Shown here: piece by piece, positions 6,561 to 14,799 of the stretch
Numbering within the stretch: the stretch's first letter is position 1
Layout: each line of letters starts with the position of its first letter
Origin: an uncultured Muribaculaceae bacterium
GTDB lineage: Bacteria; Bacteroidota; Bacteroidia; Bacteroidales; Muribaculaceae
Direction of reading: 5' to 3'
Length of the DNA: 64,000 nucleotides
Assembly (NCBI GenBank): GCA_910579185.1
Contig: CAJTTG010000011.1
Coordinates: 27,350-91,349, forward strand
Translations under genes and position numbers: made by a program
The notes under the pieces: generated by a model
Told to the model about the DNA's origin: nothing
Seen by the model: only the letters and a program-made list of their open reading frames with translations
Database searches by the model: none

Positions 6561-7374
6561 AATCTCTCCCCCCTATCCCTTTCGAGGCGAAATATTTCAT
6601 CGTCGAGTCATAGCCCGACTCATACACATGCGTAATTCCCTTCAGGTCAAACACTTTGTATTTAGCAATCTCATCCGTGCGCACAACCATGTCACAGATC
6701 TCCATATCGTGGACAGCATTATTCTTGGCCATCAGCTCGTATGAACGCATAGCCACCTGAATCAGATTCTCACCCACGACACCCGAGCTGACAGGAGAGC
6801 AATTGACCCCGACCAAAAACTCGCAATCCTTGCGTATGGCCCACGCCGGAAGATTTGCCAGCACACCACCGTCCACATACCGTTCCGTGCCGATCACCTC
6901 AGGCTTGAACACGATCGGAATACAGCAGGAAGCCGCCACGCAATCAGCTATCACACCACGACGGAAAGCGACCTTGCGTCCAGTGTCGAAATTCGTCGCA
7001 CACACCACCGTCGGCATCGGCAGATCCTCAATCCGCTCGTATGGTATATTCTTGTGCAGAAACTCTTTAAACTTATCAAGCTTGAAAAAACCGTCGGTAG
7101 GAACAGACCAATTGCACAGATCGCCGAATTTCAGCTCCGTAAACATATCCACCATCTCTTTCGGCGGAATACCGGCCGCATACATCACCGCAACCACAGA
7201 TCCGGCGCTCACCCCACAGATAATGTCGGGCTTCAGCCCCACCTCCACCATAGCCTTGATTGCCCCGGCATGGGCAAAACCGCGCGCGCCGCCGCCACTC
7301 AGAGCCAGCCCCACCTTGTAAGGCCGTTTCTGGCGTTCACGCTTGTTGATCTCATATCCGAAAAGTCTCATCAT
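6559..7374 (-). CDS. Patatin-like phospholipase/esterase
   Basis: 271 residues with the patatin signatures in order: glycine-rich oxyanion loop GGGARG (28-32), nucleophile Ser56 in GVSAGS, and the catalytic Asp168 in DGGVLANLP. No signal peptide or membrane segment, so a cytoplasmic or membrane-peripheral serine lipid acyl hydrolase of the RssA/YchK-like bacterial group. Substrate unknown. Stands alone between GH97 and pnp. An 8-bp tandem repeat begins right at its stop codon, so its 3' UTR consists of that repeat. Confidence 0.9.
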   Translation of the reverse strand: MMRLFGYEINKRERQKRPYKVGLALSGGGARGFAHAGAIKAMVEVGLKPDIICGVSAGSVVAVMYAAGIPPKEMVDMFTELKFGDLCNWSVPTDGFFKLDKFKEFLHKNIPYERIEDLPMPTVVCATNFDTGRKVAFRRGVIADCVAASCCIPIVFKPEVIGTERYVDGGVLANLPAWAIRKDCEFLVGVNCSPVSSGVVGENLIQVAMRSYELMAKNNAVHDMEICDMVVRTDEIAKYKVFDLKGITHVYESGYDSTMKYFASKGIGGRD

Positions 7375-7540
7375 TACTCTCTTTTACAATTAGAACGATC
7401 AATCCGACAAAAAGATGCGTCCGACCGCACAATTATTTGCAGCCCCGATCTTCCATACTGAGATTCAAACACTTACCCTCCCTCCATAGCCCATGCGGCT
7501 ACTCCCCCGTCGCCGCCGTCGGCAAATAGTCGGGCTAAAA

Positions 7541-7572
7541 TTGTGAGAATCCAATATTTAATGCTAAATTTG
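7541..7572 (+). promoter_or_regulatory. Promoter of pnp
   Basis: TTG (7541-7543), 21 bases, TAAATTTG (7565-7572), about 55 bases before the pnp start. Confidence 0.6.
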
Positions 7573-7626
7573 CATGATTTTTTAATGCAGAAAAATCCAA
7601 GAAAAAACTACGTTACATAAAATTTT

Positions 7627-9900
7627 ATGCTGAACCCAATTAAAAAAACCATCGTGCTGCCCGACGGTCGCGAGATCACACTCGAGACAGGCAAACTGGC
7701 CAAGCAAGCCGATGGAGCGGTAGAGTTGCGCATGGGCAACACCATGATTCTCGCAACTGTTGTGTCGGCCAAGGAGGCCGGCGAAGGGGTTGACTTCATG
7801 CCCCTGCAGGTAGAGTACAAAGAAAAATTCTCCTCATTCGGACGTTTCCCCGGCGGCTTCCTCAAACGTGAAGGACGCGCATCGGACTACGAAATCCTGA
7901 CCGCACGCCTCGTTGACCGCGTGCTCCGTCCGCTCTTCCCCGACAATTACCACGCTGACACTTTCGTCAACGTAACCCTCTATTCCACCGACGGTGTCGA
8001 CATGCCCGACTCGCTGGCCGGACTCGCTGCATCTGCTGCAATCGCAGTCAGCGACATACCATTCAACGGACCCATCTCTGAGGTGCGTGTTGCCCGTGTC
8101 AACGGTGAATTCGTAATCAATCCCACTTTCGAACAGCTCGAAAAAGCCGACATGGAACTCATGGTCGGTGCCACCTACGACAACATCATGATGGTGGAAG
8201 GCGAAATGGACGAAGTTTCTGAAGCCGACCTGCTTGCAGCCCTCAAAGCAGCCCACGAGGCTATCAAAGTGCAGTGCAAGGCTCAGCTCGAACTCGCTGA
8301 AGCAGCCGGAACCACCGTTAAACGCGAATACTGCCACGAAGTCAACGACGAAGCTCTCCGCGCCGACGTCCACGCTAAATGCTACGACAAAGCCTACGCT
8401 ATCGCCAAGACAGGAAGCGCCGACAAACACTGGCGCATGGAATCTTTCGATGCTATCTGCAACGAATACATCGAATCCCTCCCCGAAGAGGAACGCGACG
8501 AAAAGACTCCCCTCGTGAAGCGTTACTACCACGACGTTGAGAAAGAAGCCATGCGTCGTTGCGTGCTCGATGAAGGCATCCGCCTCGACGGTCGCAAGAC
8601 AACCGAGATACGCCCCATCTGGGCTGAAGTTGACTACATCCCCGGACCTCACGGATCTGCCGTGTTCACCCGTGGCGAAACTCAGTCACTCTCAACCGTA
8701 ACCCTCGGCACCAAGCTCGACGAAAAGATCGTTGACGAAGTGACAAACCAGGGTCGCGAACGCTTCCTTCTCCACTACAACTTCCCCCCCTTCTCAACTG
8801 GTGAAGCCAAGCCCGTTCGTGGTGTAGGCCGCCGCGAGATCGGTCATGGCAACCTCGCCCACCGCGCACTCAAGCGCATGTTCCCCGACAACTTCCCCTA
8901 TGTTTGCCGTATCGTCAGCGACATCCTCGAATCAAACGGCTCGTCGTCAATGGCCACCGTTTGTGCAGGCACTCTCGCACTTCTTGATGCCGGCGTACAG
9001 ATGAAGAAGCCTGTCAGCGGTATCGCTATGGGTCTGATCACCGACTCCGACAACTCCAAATATGCCATCCTGAGCGACATCCTCGGTGACGAGGACCACC
9101 TCGGCGACATGGACTTCAAAGTTACCGGTACAGTCGACGGCATCACCGCCACACAGATGGACATCAAGTGCGACGGTCTCAGCTACGAGATCCTCGAACG
9201 CGCACTCAACCAGGCTCGTGAAGGCCGTCTCCACATCCTCAACATAATCAACCAGACCATCCCGGCTCCTCGCGAGGACTACAAGCCCCACGTACCGCGC
9301 ATCGTCACCATGCTCATCCCCAAAGAGCTTATCGGTGCTGTGATCGGCCCGGGCGGAAAAGTGATCCAGGGCATTCAGGAAGAGAGCGGCGCAACCGTTT
9401 CCATCGACGAGATCGAAGATGGCGGCTACATCGAAGTTGCTGCCTCAAACAAGGCTTCTATCGACAAAGCTCTCGACATGATCAACGCCATCGTGGCTCT
9501 GCCGGAAGAAGGCAAAGTCTACAAAGGAAAAGTTCGCTCAATCCTCGACTTCGGTGCATTCGTTGAATTCATGCAGGGTCGCGACGGTCTGCTCCACATC
9601 TCTGAGATCTCTTGGGACCGTCTCCCCGACATGGAAGCATCCGGCCTCAAGGAAGGCGATGAAGTGGAAGTGAAGCTGATCGAAATCGACAAGAAGACCG
9701 GAAAATACCGTCTGTCGATGCGTGCGCTCCAGCCCAAACCGGAAGGCTACGTTGAACGCGAACGCGCTCCCCGTGGCGAACGCGGACCTCGCCGTGAAGG
9801 TGGCGACCGCCGCAACAACGACCGTGGCCCACGTCGCGATCGTGGCGACCGTGGTCCCCGTCAGCCCCGTGAAAACCACAACAACGACAATCAGGAATAA
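7627..9900 (+). CDS. pnp: Polyribonucleotide nucleotidyltransferase (PNPase)
   Basis: 757 residues. Two RNase PH-like halves flank an all-alpha region: first half about 10-145 with FPGGFLKREGRASDYE, second half about 330-550 with the metal/phosphate site region SDILGDEDHLGDMDFKVTG. A KH domain (GPGGKVIQGIQEESGA, about 575) and an S1 domain (ILDFGAFVEFMQGRDGLLH, about 640) follow. Degrades RNA 3' to 5' by phosphorolysis as a trimer. The last ~50 residues are a low-complexity Arg/Gly/Asp/Asn tail (repeats of RGERGPRR, GDRGPR), longer than in E. coli and probably an extra RNA- or protein-binding tail. Monocistronic: own promoter and a strong terminator. Confidence 0.97.
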   Translation: MLNPIKKTIVLPDGREITLETGKLAKQADGAVELRMGNTMILATVVSAKEAGEGVDFMPLQVEYKEKFSSFGRFPGGFLKREGRASDYEILTARLVDRVLRPLFPDNYHADTFVNVTLYSTDGVDMPDSLAGLAASAAIAVSDIPFNGPISEVRVARVNGEFVINPTFEQLEKADMELMVGATYDNIMMVEGEMDEVSEADLLAALKAAHEAIKVQCKAQLELAEAAGTTVKREYCHEVNDEALRADVHAKCYDKAYAIAKTGSADKHWRMESFDAICNEYIESLPEEERDEKTPLVKRYYHDVEKEAMRRCVLDEGIRLDGRKTTEIRPIWAEVDYIPGPHGSAVFTRGETQSLSTVTLGTKLDEKIVDEVTNQGRERFLLHYNFPPFSTGEAKPVRGVGRREIGHGNLAHRALKRMFPDNFPYVCRIVSDILESNGSSSMATVCAGTLALLDAGVQMKKPVSGIAMGLITDSDNSKYAILSDILGDEDHLGDMDFKVTGTVDGITATQMDIKCDGLSYEILERALNQAREGRLHILNIINQTIPAPREDYKPHVPRIVTMLIPKELIGAVIGPGGKVIQGIQEESGATVSIDEIEDGGYIEVAASNKASIDKALDMINAIVALPEEGKVYKGKVRSILDFGAFVEFMQGRDGLLHISEISWDRLPDMEASGLKEGDEVEVKLIEIDKKTGKYRLSMRALQPKPEGYVERERAPRGERGPRREGGDRRNNDRGPRRDRGDRGPRQPRENHNNDNQE

Positions 9901-9924
9901 ATCCTGACCAAACCCATACAAGCC

Positions 9925-9962
9925 CGGAGGCGTATCACCAGTGATGCGCCTCCGCTTTTTTT
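9925..9962 (+). terminator. Rho-independent terminator of pnp
   Basis: CGGAGGCGTATCAC and GTGATGCGCCTCCG pair with one internal mismatch, followed by CTTTTTTT. Confidence 0.9.
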
Positions 9963-10033
9963 GTGCGAACCAACCCTAACTGCCAGATGTTTACATAGCA
10001 TATCAACTATAACCCCTCCAAAATCCCAAGATT

Positions 10034-10519
10034 ATGCAACGCCCCGATCTTCCTCATAAAAAAGCCGTGGGCTATCTCGGTCTGGTAGCCCTGATCCTGA
10101 CATTCACATGGCGCCACGCTCCGATCCCCGACTGGGTTGCCTACATCGGTTTCGGCATGTTCGCCGTCCTGCTGCTCTACGGCCTCTACTGGTCATTACG
10201 CCAGGGTTGCCACGCCTACAGCCTGATGATCGTAGGCATAATGATCCTTTGCGGTGCGACATGGTATCTCGTCGGTTCATGGACACCCGAAAAAGCCGGA
10301 AGCATGTTCAGCTCAAACGGCAACCCCGACATACCGATAGGCATCCTGCTTGTCCTCTCAGCCATTCTTTTCATCTCGTGTATCATTTCCATCATCTTCT
10401 GGATAAAATACCGCAAGGACCCGGAAAAACTGGCAAGATCGCGCCGCTACTTCCGCAACATATTCCTCATATTCTCGCTGCTGCTCACTATCACAGCCCT
10501 CGCGATGCTCTATCTGTAG
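10034..10519 (+). CDS. Small integral membrane protein, unknown function
   Basis: 161 residues with about five hydrophobic segments (near 13-27, 36-56, 63-82, 103-126 and 140-160), separated by short charged loops (KYRKDPEKLARSRR before the last). No family recognised. It sits alone between the pnp terminator and a converging terminator shared with prs. Codon use resembles that of the core neighbours. Confidence 0.7.
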   Translation: MQRPDLPHKKAVGYLGLVALILTFTWRHAPIPDWVAYIGFGMFAVLLLYGLYWSLRQGCHAYSLMIVGIMILCGATWYLVGSWTPEKAGSMFSSNGNPDIPIGILLVLSAILFISCIISIIFWIKYRKDPEKLARSRRYFRNIFLIFSLLLTITALAMLYL

Positions 10520-10534
10520 CCGTCAAATATAAAC

Positions 10535-10570
10535 AGCAGCGGCATGCCACAGATAAGGCATGCCGCTGCT
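10535..10570. terminator. Convergent terminator between the membrane protein and prs
   Basis: AGCAGCGGCATGCC and GGCATGCCGCTGCT form a perfect 14-bp stem with an 8-base loop. The flanks are AT-rich on both sides but lack a long T-tract, so termination in both directions is inferred from position. Confidence 0.7.
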
Positions 10571-10603
10571 TATTATATCCTGTCAATAATCCCGGAAAGC
10601 GAA

Positions 10604-11548
10604 TTATTTGAACACGTACTGCATGGAGATCGATTCGTTGTTGTGGACGCGACGGATAGTGTCGGCAATCAGCTTGGCAACGGAAAGAATCGTAGCCTTC
10701 TTGCAATCCTTGTTGAAAGGAATGGAGTTGGTGAAGATCATTTCTGTCATGCCGGAATCATCTATACGCTGAGAAGCCGGATCGCTCATGATGGCGTGGG
10801 AGGCGAGCGCACGAACCGATTTAGCACCCTCGGCCATCATCAGATTGGCGGCCTTGGCAATGGTTCCTGCGGTGTCAACCATGTCATCAACAAGGATTAC
10901 GTTCTTGCCCTTGACATCGCCGATCACGGTCATTGATTCAACCACATTGGCTTTTGCACGCTGCTTGTGGCACAGAACCAGAGGAACATTCAGATATTTG
11001 GCATAGGAATTGGCACGCTTTGCACCGCCAACGTCGGGAGTTGCGATAACCATATCCTCCAGTTTCAGGCTCTTGATATAGGGAATGAACACTGAGGAAG
11101 CATACAGGTGGTCAACAGGCACATCGAAGAAACCCTGGATCTGATCAGCATGGAGATCCATCGTGATCACGCGGTTAACGCCGGCTGCGCTCAGAAGGTC
11201 GGCAACAAGTTTGGCTGCGATCGACACACGCGGTTTATCCTTGCGGTCCTGACGCGCCCATCCGAAATAAGGGATCACGGCGATAACTGAATGAGCTGAA
11301 GCACGCTTGGCGGCATCAATCATCAGCAGGAGTTCCATAAGGTTGTCACTGTTGGGGATGGTGGACTGCACGAGATAAACCTCGCAGCCACGCACAGTTT
11401 CCTCAAACGACACTTCAAATTCGCCGTCGGCAAAGTGAAGCACATTCATTTTACCGAGTTCAACACCGAGGTCTTTACAGATCTCTTCGCCCATGTAGCG
11501 CGATGCGGTACCGGCGAAAATCTTGATTGGATGGACAATGGATTGCAT
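10604..11548 (-). CDS. prs: Ribose-phosphate pyrophosphokinase
   Basis: 314 residues, usual length. Makes PRPP from ribose 5-phosphate and ATP for purine, pyrimidine, histidine and NAD synthesis. Seen: IKIFAGTASRYMGEEIC at the N-terminus, the ATP/Mg region MDLHADQIQGFF (about 135), and the PRPP loop VDDMVDTAGTIAKA (about 220). Own promoter at 11577-11606. Convergent with the small membrane protein. Confidence 0.97.
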   Translation of the reverse strand: MQSIVHPIKIFAGTASRYMGEEICKDLGVELGKMNVLHFADGEFEVSFEETVRGCEVYLVQSTIPNSDNLMELLLMIDAAKRASAHSVIAVIPYFGWARQDRKDKPRVSIAAKLVADLLSAAGVNRVITMDLHADQIQGFFDVPVDHLYASSVFIPYIKSLKLEDMVIATPDVGGAKRANSYAKYLNVPLVLCHKQRAKANVVESMTVIGDVKGKNVILVDDMVDTAGTIAKAANLMMAEGAKSVRALASHAIMSDPASQRIDDSGMTEMIFTNSIPFNKDCKKATILSVAKLIADTIRRVHNNESISMQYVFK

Positions 11549-11576
11549 AAAATGTTGAGATGAGTTTTGGATACCG

Positions 11577-11606
11577 CAAAGTTACGAAAAATAATCCAAC
11601 CCTCAA
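11577..11606 (-). promoter_or_regulatory. Promoter of prs
   Basis: Minus strand TTG, 19 bases, TAACTTTG (complement at 11577-11584), 28 bases before the start codon. Confidence 0.6.
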
Positions 11607-11673
11607 GCCCTTTTGCTAATGTTATTCCACAGATTGCCCAAACGCGCCACCGGCCAATGGAATCAAAGCCGCA

Positions 11674-12162
11674 TCAACGGGCGATCAGGGCCGTCGCCAT
11701 GGCGGCTATACCCTCGCCGCGGCCTGTGAATCCGAGGCGTTCGGTAGTGGTGGCTTTTACCGACACCCGACCGGCATCTATGCCGAGATCCTGTGCCACG
11801 GTGGATATCATCTCAGGGATATAGGGCAGCAATTTCGGCTTCTGTGCAATGATCGTGACATCGACATTGCCAATGGAGAAGCCCTCCGCCGCGATCAGTT
11901 CCACCACGCGCCGCAGCAGAACCCTTGAATCCGCCCCCTTGTAGGCCGGATCGGTGTCAGGGAAATGGAATCCTATATCGCGCATCGAAGCCGCTCCGAG
12001 AAGCGCATCGCAGAGCGCATGCAGAGCCACGTCGGCATCACTGTGACCCAGCAAACCCATATCGTGGGGTACCTTAACGCCACACAACCAAAGTTCACGG
12101 TTTTCAGCAAATTTGTGGACATCAAATCCGTTGCCCACACGGAAATCAGGGATCATAGCCAT
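11674..12162 (-). CDS. ispF: 2-C-methyl-D-erythritol 2,4-cyclodiphosphate synthase
   Basis: 162 residues, typical length. Fifth enzyme of the non-mevalonate isoprenoid pathway, cyclising CDP-methylerythritol phosphate with loss of CMP. The zinc ligands are visible as FDVH (Asp14, His16) and a His in LLGHSDADV. GFHFPDTDP and the C-terminal TTERLGFTGRGEGIAA are also characteristic. It follows porV by 21 bases in the same direction, so the two are likely co-transcribed. Confidence 0.96.
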   Translation of the reverse strand: MAMIPDFRVGNGFDVHKFAENRELWLCGVKVPHDMGLLGHSDADVALHALCDALLGAASMRDIGFHFPDTDPAYKGADSRVLLRRVVELIAAEGFSIGNVDVTIIAQKPKLLPYIPEMISTVAQDLGIDAGRVSVKATTTERLGFTGRGEGIAAMATALIAR

Positions 12163-12183
12163 AAGCGACAGGTAATTTTCCGG

Positions 12184-13425
12184 TTATCGGCGGCCGAACA
12201 GGTCGCGCAGACCGTCCATATCGAACGAGAGAGTGAAACGCAGTGTCTGATCAAGAGGCGATGTCTGCGAGGTGGCGATCATGTAGGCGGCGTCCAGACG
12301 CACCACATTGAGCGAGAAGCCGGCACCCATTGAGAAGTAGGAGCGGTTGCCTTTCATCTCATTCTCATAATGATAACCTGCACGGACAAAGAACTGCTGG
12401 TTGTAGTTATATTCCGCACCGAGCGACCAGTTGATCTCCTTCAGCTCCTCGCCGAATCCGCCGGGTGCGTCAGTGAACGATTTGAAAATACCGGTGATCG
12501 GCGACATATTTTCCCATTTTTCAAGAGCTTCGTTGTATTCACGCTGCTGCTCGAGATTCTCCTCGGTATTCTCAGCGGCGGTGACATAATCTTTCTCTCG
12601 CGGACGGGTCGGGACAAGAAGTTTGTTCAGATCGAGCGACAGTGCGAGCGTATGATAGTCGGCCAACGGGAAAGCGAAGGTCGTACCGAGTCGCAGGTTG
12701 GTGGGAAGGAATGCAGGATCCTCGCCATTGTTATAGGACACTTTCGTACCTATGTTCGAGATATTCCAACCCCACGACCACTGGCATTCATTACGCCCGA
12801 TCAGGGGATATGTGGTGAAATATCCGGAGATGTCGGCCGAAAACGCCGATGCGCCGGTGCTCTGGTCGCCGGCGTATGAGTCGGAGAAACCGAGATCGGA
12901 ATAGATGTAGCGGAACACGACGCCCATCGAGTACTTATCCGACAGCTTGCGCGAATAGCCCACGTCGAACGACATTTCGTAGGGGTTCAACGTCTGCGAT
13001 GAGCCTTGCGCGTCGCCCGGCTGATGCGTTGTCACCTCGCCGAGTGAGAAATAGCGCAGCGAGGCACTGATGGCCTGATTGTCGGCCGAGCCCAGCTTCC
13101 AGTAGCCCGAAAGGTTGGCAAGGAAAATATCATTGACAAGTTTACGGAGCCACGGGGTGTAGCTCAGAGAAGCGCCGCCACGGCTATAGGCAAACGCATA
13201 TTTCGACGGGTTCCAGAACTGCGAGTTGACATCGGGATCGGTAGCGGCACCCATATCGCCCATCGACGCACCTCGCGCATCCGGAGCGATGCTGAGCGAG
13301 GTGACACCGGTCTCAATCGGGTTGAAATCGTCCTTGATCCCGTTCTGGGCAGATGCCGACGGTGCAGCCACCGCCATCAGCAACAAGCCGACGGCCATAT
13401 AGCTAAAAAATATCTTTACTTTCAT
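12184..13425 (-). CDS. porV: Type IX secretion outer-membrane protein PorV (LptO)
   Basis: 413 residues. Signal peptide 1-26 ending SASA. The mature start TGVTSLSIAPDARGASMGD and NSQFWNPSKYAF is the PorV signature. The rest alternates in the manner of a FadL-type beta barrel and ends in LRFTLSFDMDGLRDLFGRR. In type IX secretion PorV takes cargo from the translocon and delivers it to the sortase PorU for attachment. No PorU or cargo-type C-terminal domain is seen in this window, so the rest of the system must lie elsewhere. Operon with ispF. Confidence 0.9.
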   Translation of the reverse strand: MKVKIFFSYMAVGLLLMAVAAPSASAQNGIKDDFNPIETGVTSLSIAPDARGASMGDMGAATDPDVNSQFWNPSKYAFAYSRGGASLSYTPWLRKLVNDIFLANLSGYWKLGSADNQAISASLRYFSLGEVTTHQPGDAQGSSQTLNPYEMSFDVGYSRKLSDKYSMGVVFRYIYSDLGFSDSYAGDQSTGASAFSADISGYFTTYPLIGRNECQWSWGWNISNIGTKVSYNNGEDPAFLPTNLRLGTTFAFPLADYHTLALSLDLNKLLVPTRPREKDYVTAAENTEENLEQQREYNEALEKWENMSPITGIFKSFTDAPGGFGEELKEINWSLGAEYNYNQQFFVRAGYHYENEMKGNRSYFSMGAGFSLNVVRLDAAYMIATSQTSPLDQTLRFTLSFDMDGLRDLFGRR

Positions 13426-13528
13426 CTTTTCGTTATGCTTTGACGGCGTGTCGAACGGACACGCCCTGAATGTATAACTGAAAAGAGGCCGATTTATTGC
13501 ATAACCCGGCCGGACTCCCGATGGATTT

Positions 13529-14098
13529 TCAATGGATTTTCAAGGCCATACATTCCTCATCGCCCATCGCGACACGAACCATCGAACCCCGATCGACATT
13601 TATCGACGGCACAACGCGACACGGCATGATGATATCGCCCGTCTTAAGAGTGGCATACCGGCTCACGGCAGCCACCGACTCACAGGCCATCTTGTACCAG
13701 CCCGAAACCGAAACCGACATATCATTGACCGCTATATCCAGCCGTGAGTCCGGATCCGGCAGTCCTATCCATTTACCGGGAGTCAGGGCATTGTCAAACA
13801 TCGCAGTTGCCGAGCATGGCAGCAATGCCCGTCGCAGATCCTCAAGTATACCGACCGGCACCAGGCGCATGGCCACGGTCAGACTGTCGAAATAACGTGG
13901 GGCGAATTTCTCCGCTATATCTTTTCCGAGCCTACAGATCTTGACTGCCATGTAGAATTCCGCTATCCACTGGGAATCGAAATCGGGCAGGAACACCGGA
14001 CGCGACGGTCCTGTGATGGCCGAATCGGAAATGAGTGTCACTGCAGGAGGCAGCACAAGAGCTCCGTTCTGCTCGCGGTCAAATGCTATCGCTTTCAT
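13529..14098 (-). CDS. Degenerate fumarylacetoacetate-hydrolase-fold protein
   Basis: 189 residues. The stretch PVFLPDFDSQWIAEFYM then AVKICRLGKDIAEKFAPRYF lines up by eye with the FAH-family segment in which E-x-E binds the divalent metal. Here the pair is Glu47 and Tyr49, and the third ligand Asp (usually G.D.TARD) falls at Arg78. LKTGDIIMPC sits where active enzymes have GDLIFTGTP. At least two of three metal ligands are therefore lost, so catalysis is unlikely. The start overlaps the end of rex by 20 bases, suggesting translational coupling. A regulatory or structural role with Rex is a guess. Family assignment rests on recognised pattern only. Confidence 0.65.
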   Translation of the reverse strand: MKAIAFDREQNGALVLPPAVTLISDSAITGPSRPVFLPDFDSQWIAEFYMAVKICRLGKDIAEKFAPRYFDSLTVAMRLVPVGILEDLRRALLPCSATAMFDNALTPGKWIGLPDPDSRLDIAVNDMSVSVSGWYKMACESVAAVSRYATLKTGDIIMPCRVVPSINVDRGSMVRVAMGDEECMALKIH

Positions 14099-14756
14099 CA
14101 GTATGGTTCAATGCATTCAGACGATTATACATAACGGCCAGATGGGCATAGATCGAGGTGTTCTGTATCACCGTTCCCGGACTCGTGAGAATCCTGAACG
14201 GCGTGAAATTCCACAACGCCCGGATTCCGGCCTCCACAGCCAGATCCGCCGTCTGCTGCGCCGACTCCACGGGCACGGCGATCACAGCGATATCAGCTTT
14301 CAACCGGCGCTGATGCTCTGCCAGATCGGCTATATCAAAGATCGGCACACCCTGGATCTCTGTCCCGACCACATCCGGGCGCACATCGAATCCGGCCACT
14401 ATATCAAGACCGAACCGATGGAGACCATTGTCGGCTATGAGAGCCGAACCGAGCGACCCTACACCGAGCATCACGGCATTATGATTGCGCCCGAACCCCA
14501 GGAAGCGTCTCAGAGCGTCCTCAAGAGCCGCCACCTCATAACCGATGCGCGTCTTTCCCTTTATGTCAAGCACCGAAAGATCCTTGGCAATCTGCGAGGC
14601 ATCGACATTGAGAGCCTTTGAGATCGTCGTCGACGATACGTACTCTATGTTGTGCGATCTAAGCGTGCCGACGTATGCCAGATACCATGGCAAGCGTCGC
14701 AAGGTAGGTTCCGGTGGAAATTCCCGTGATATGATATTTTTATTCGTGGTGGCCAT
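14079..14756 (-). CDS. rex: Redox-sensing transcriptional repressor Rex
   Basis: 225 residues. Winged-helix DNA-binding domain at about 20-85 (TLRRLPWYLAYVGTL, SSTTISKALNVDASQIAKDL), then a Rossmann NAD(H) domain with GVGSLG at 98-103 and a C-terminal swap helix. Rex represses anaerobic and respiratory genes when NAD+ is high and lets go when NADH builds up. Likely targets here would be the cydAB cluster at 42.6 kb, but I could not find a clear TTGTGA-type operator there. Overlaps the downstream FAH-like gene. Confidence 0.95.
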   Translation of the reverse strand: MATTNKNIISREFPPEPTLRRLPWYLAYVGTLRSHNIEYVSSTTISKALNVDASQIAKDLSVLDIKGKTRIGYEVAALEDALRRFLGFGRNHNAVMLGVGSLGSALIADNGLHRFGLDIVAGFDVRPDVVGTEIQGVPIFDIADLAEHQRRLKADIAVIAVPVESAQQTADLAVEAGIRALWNFTPFRILTSPGTVIQNTSIYAHLAVMYNRLNALNHTDESDSI

Positions 14757-14799
14757 TGTGTTGTGTTCTCTTTTCTGTCAAGTTATTTGAGTCAAGGCA

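Noticed and set aside
7834..8652. A 272-codon minus-strand frame inside pnp
   Set aside because: Shadow of PNPase, Val/Phe/His-rich and without a start region.
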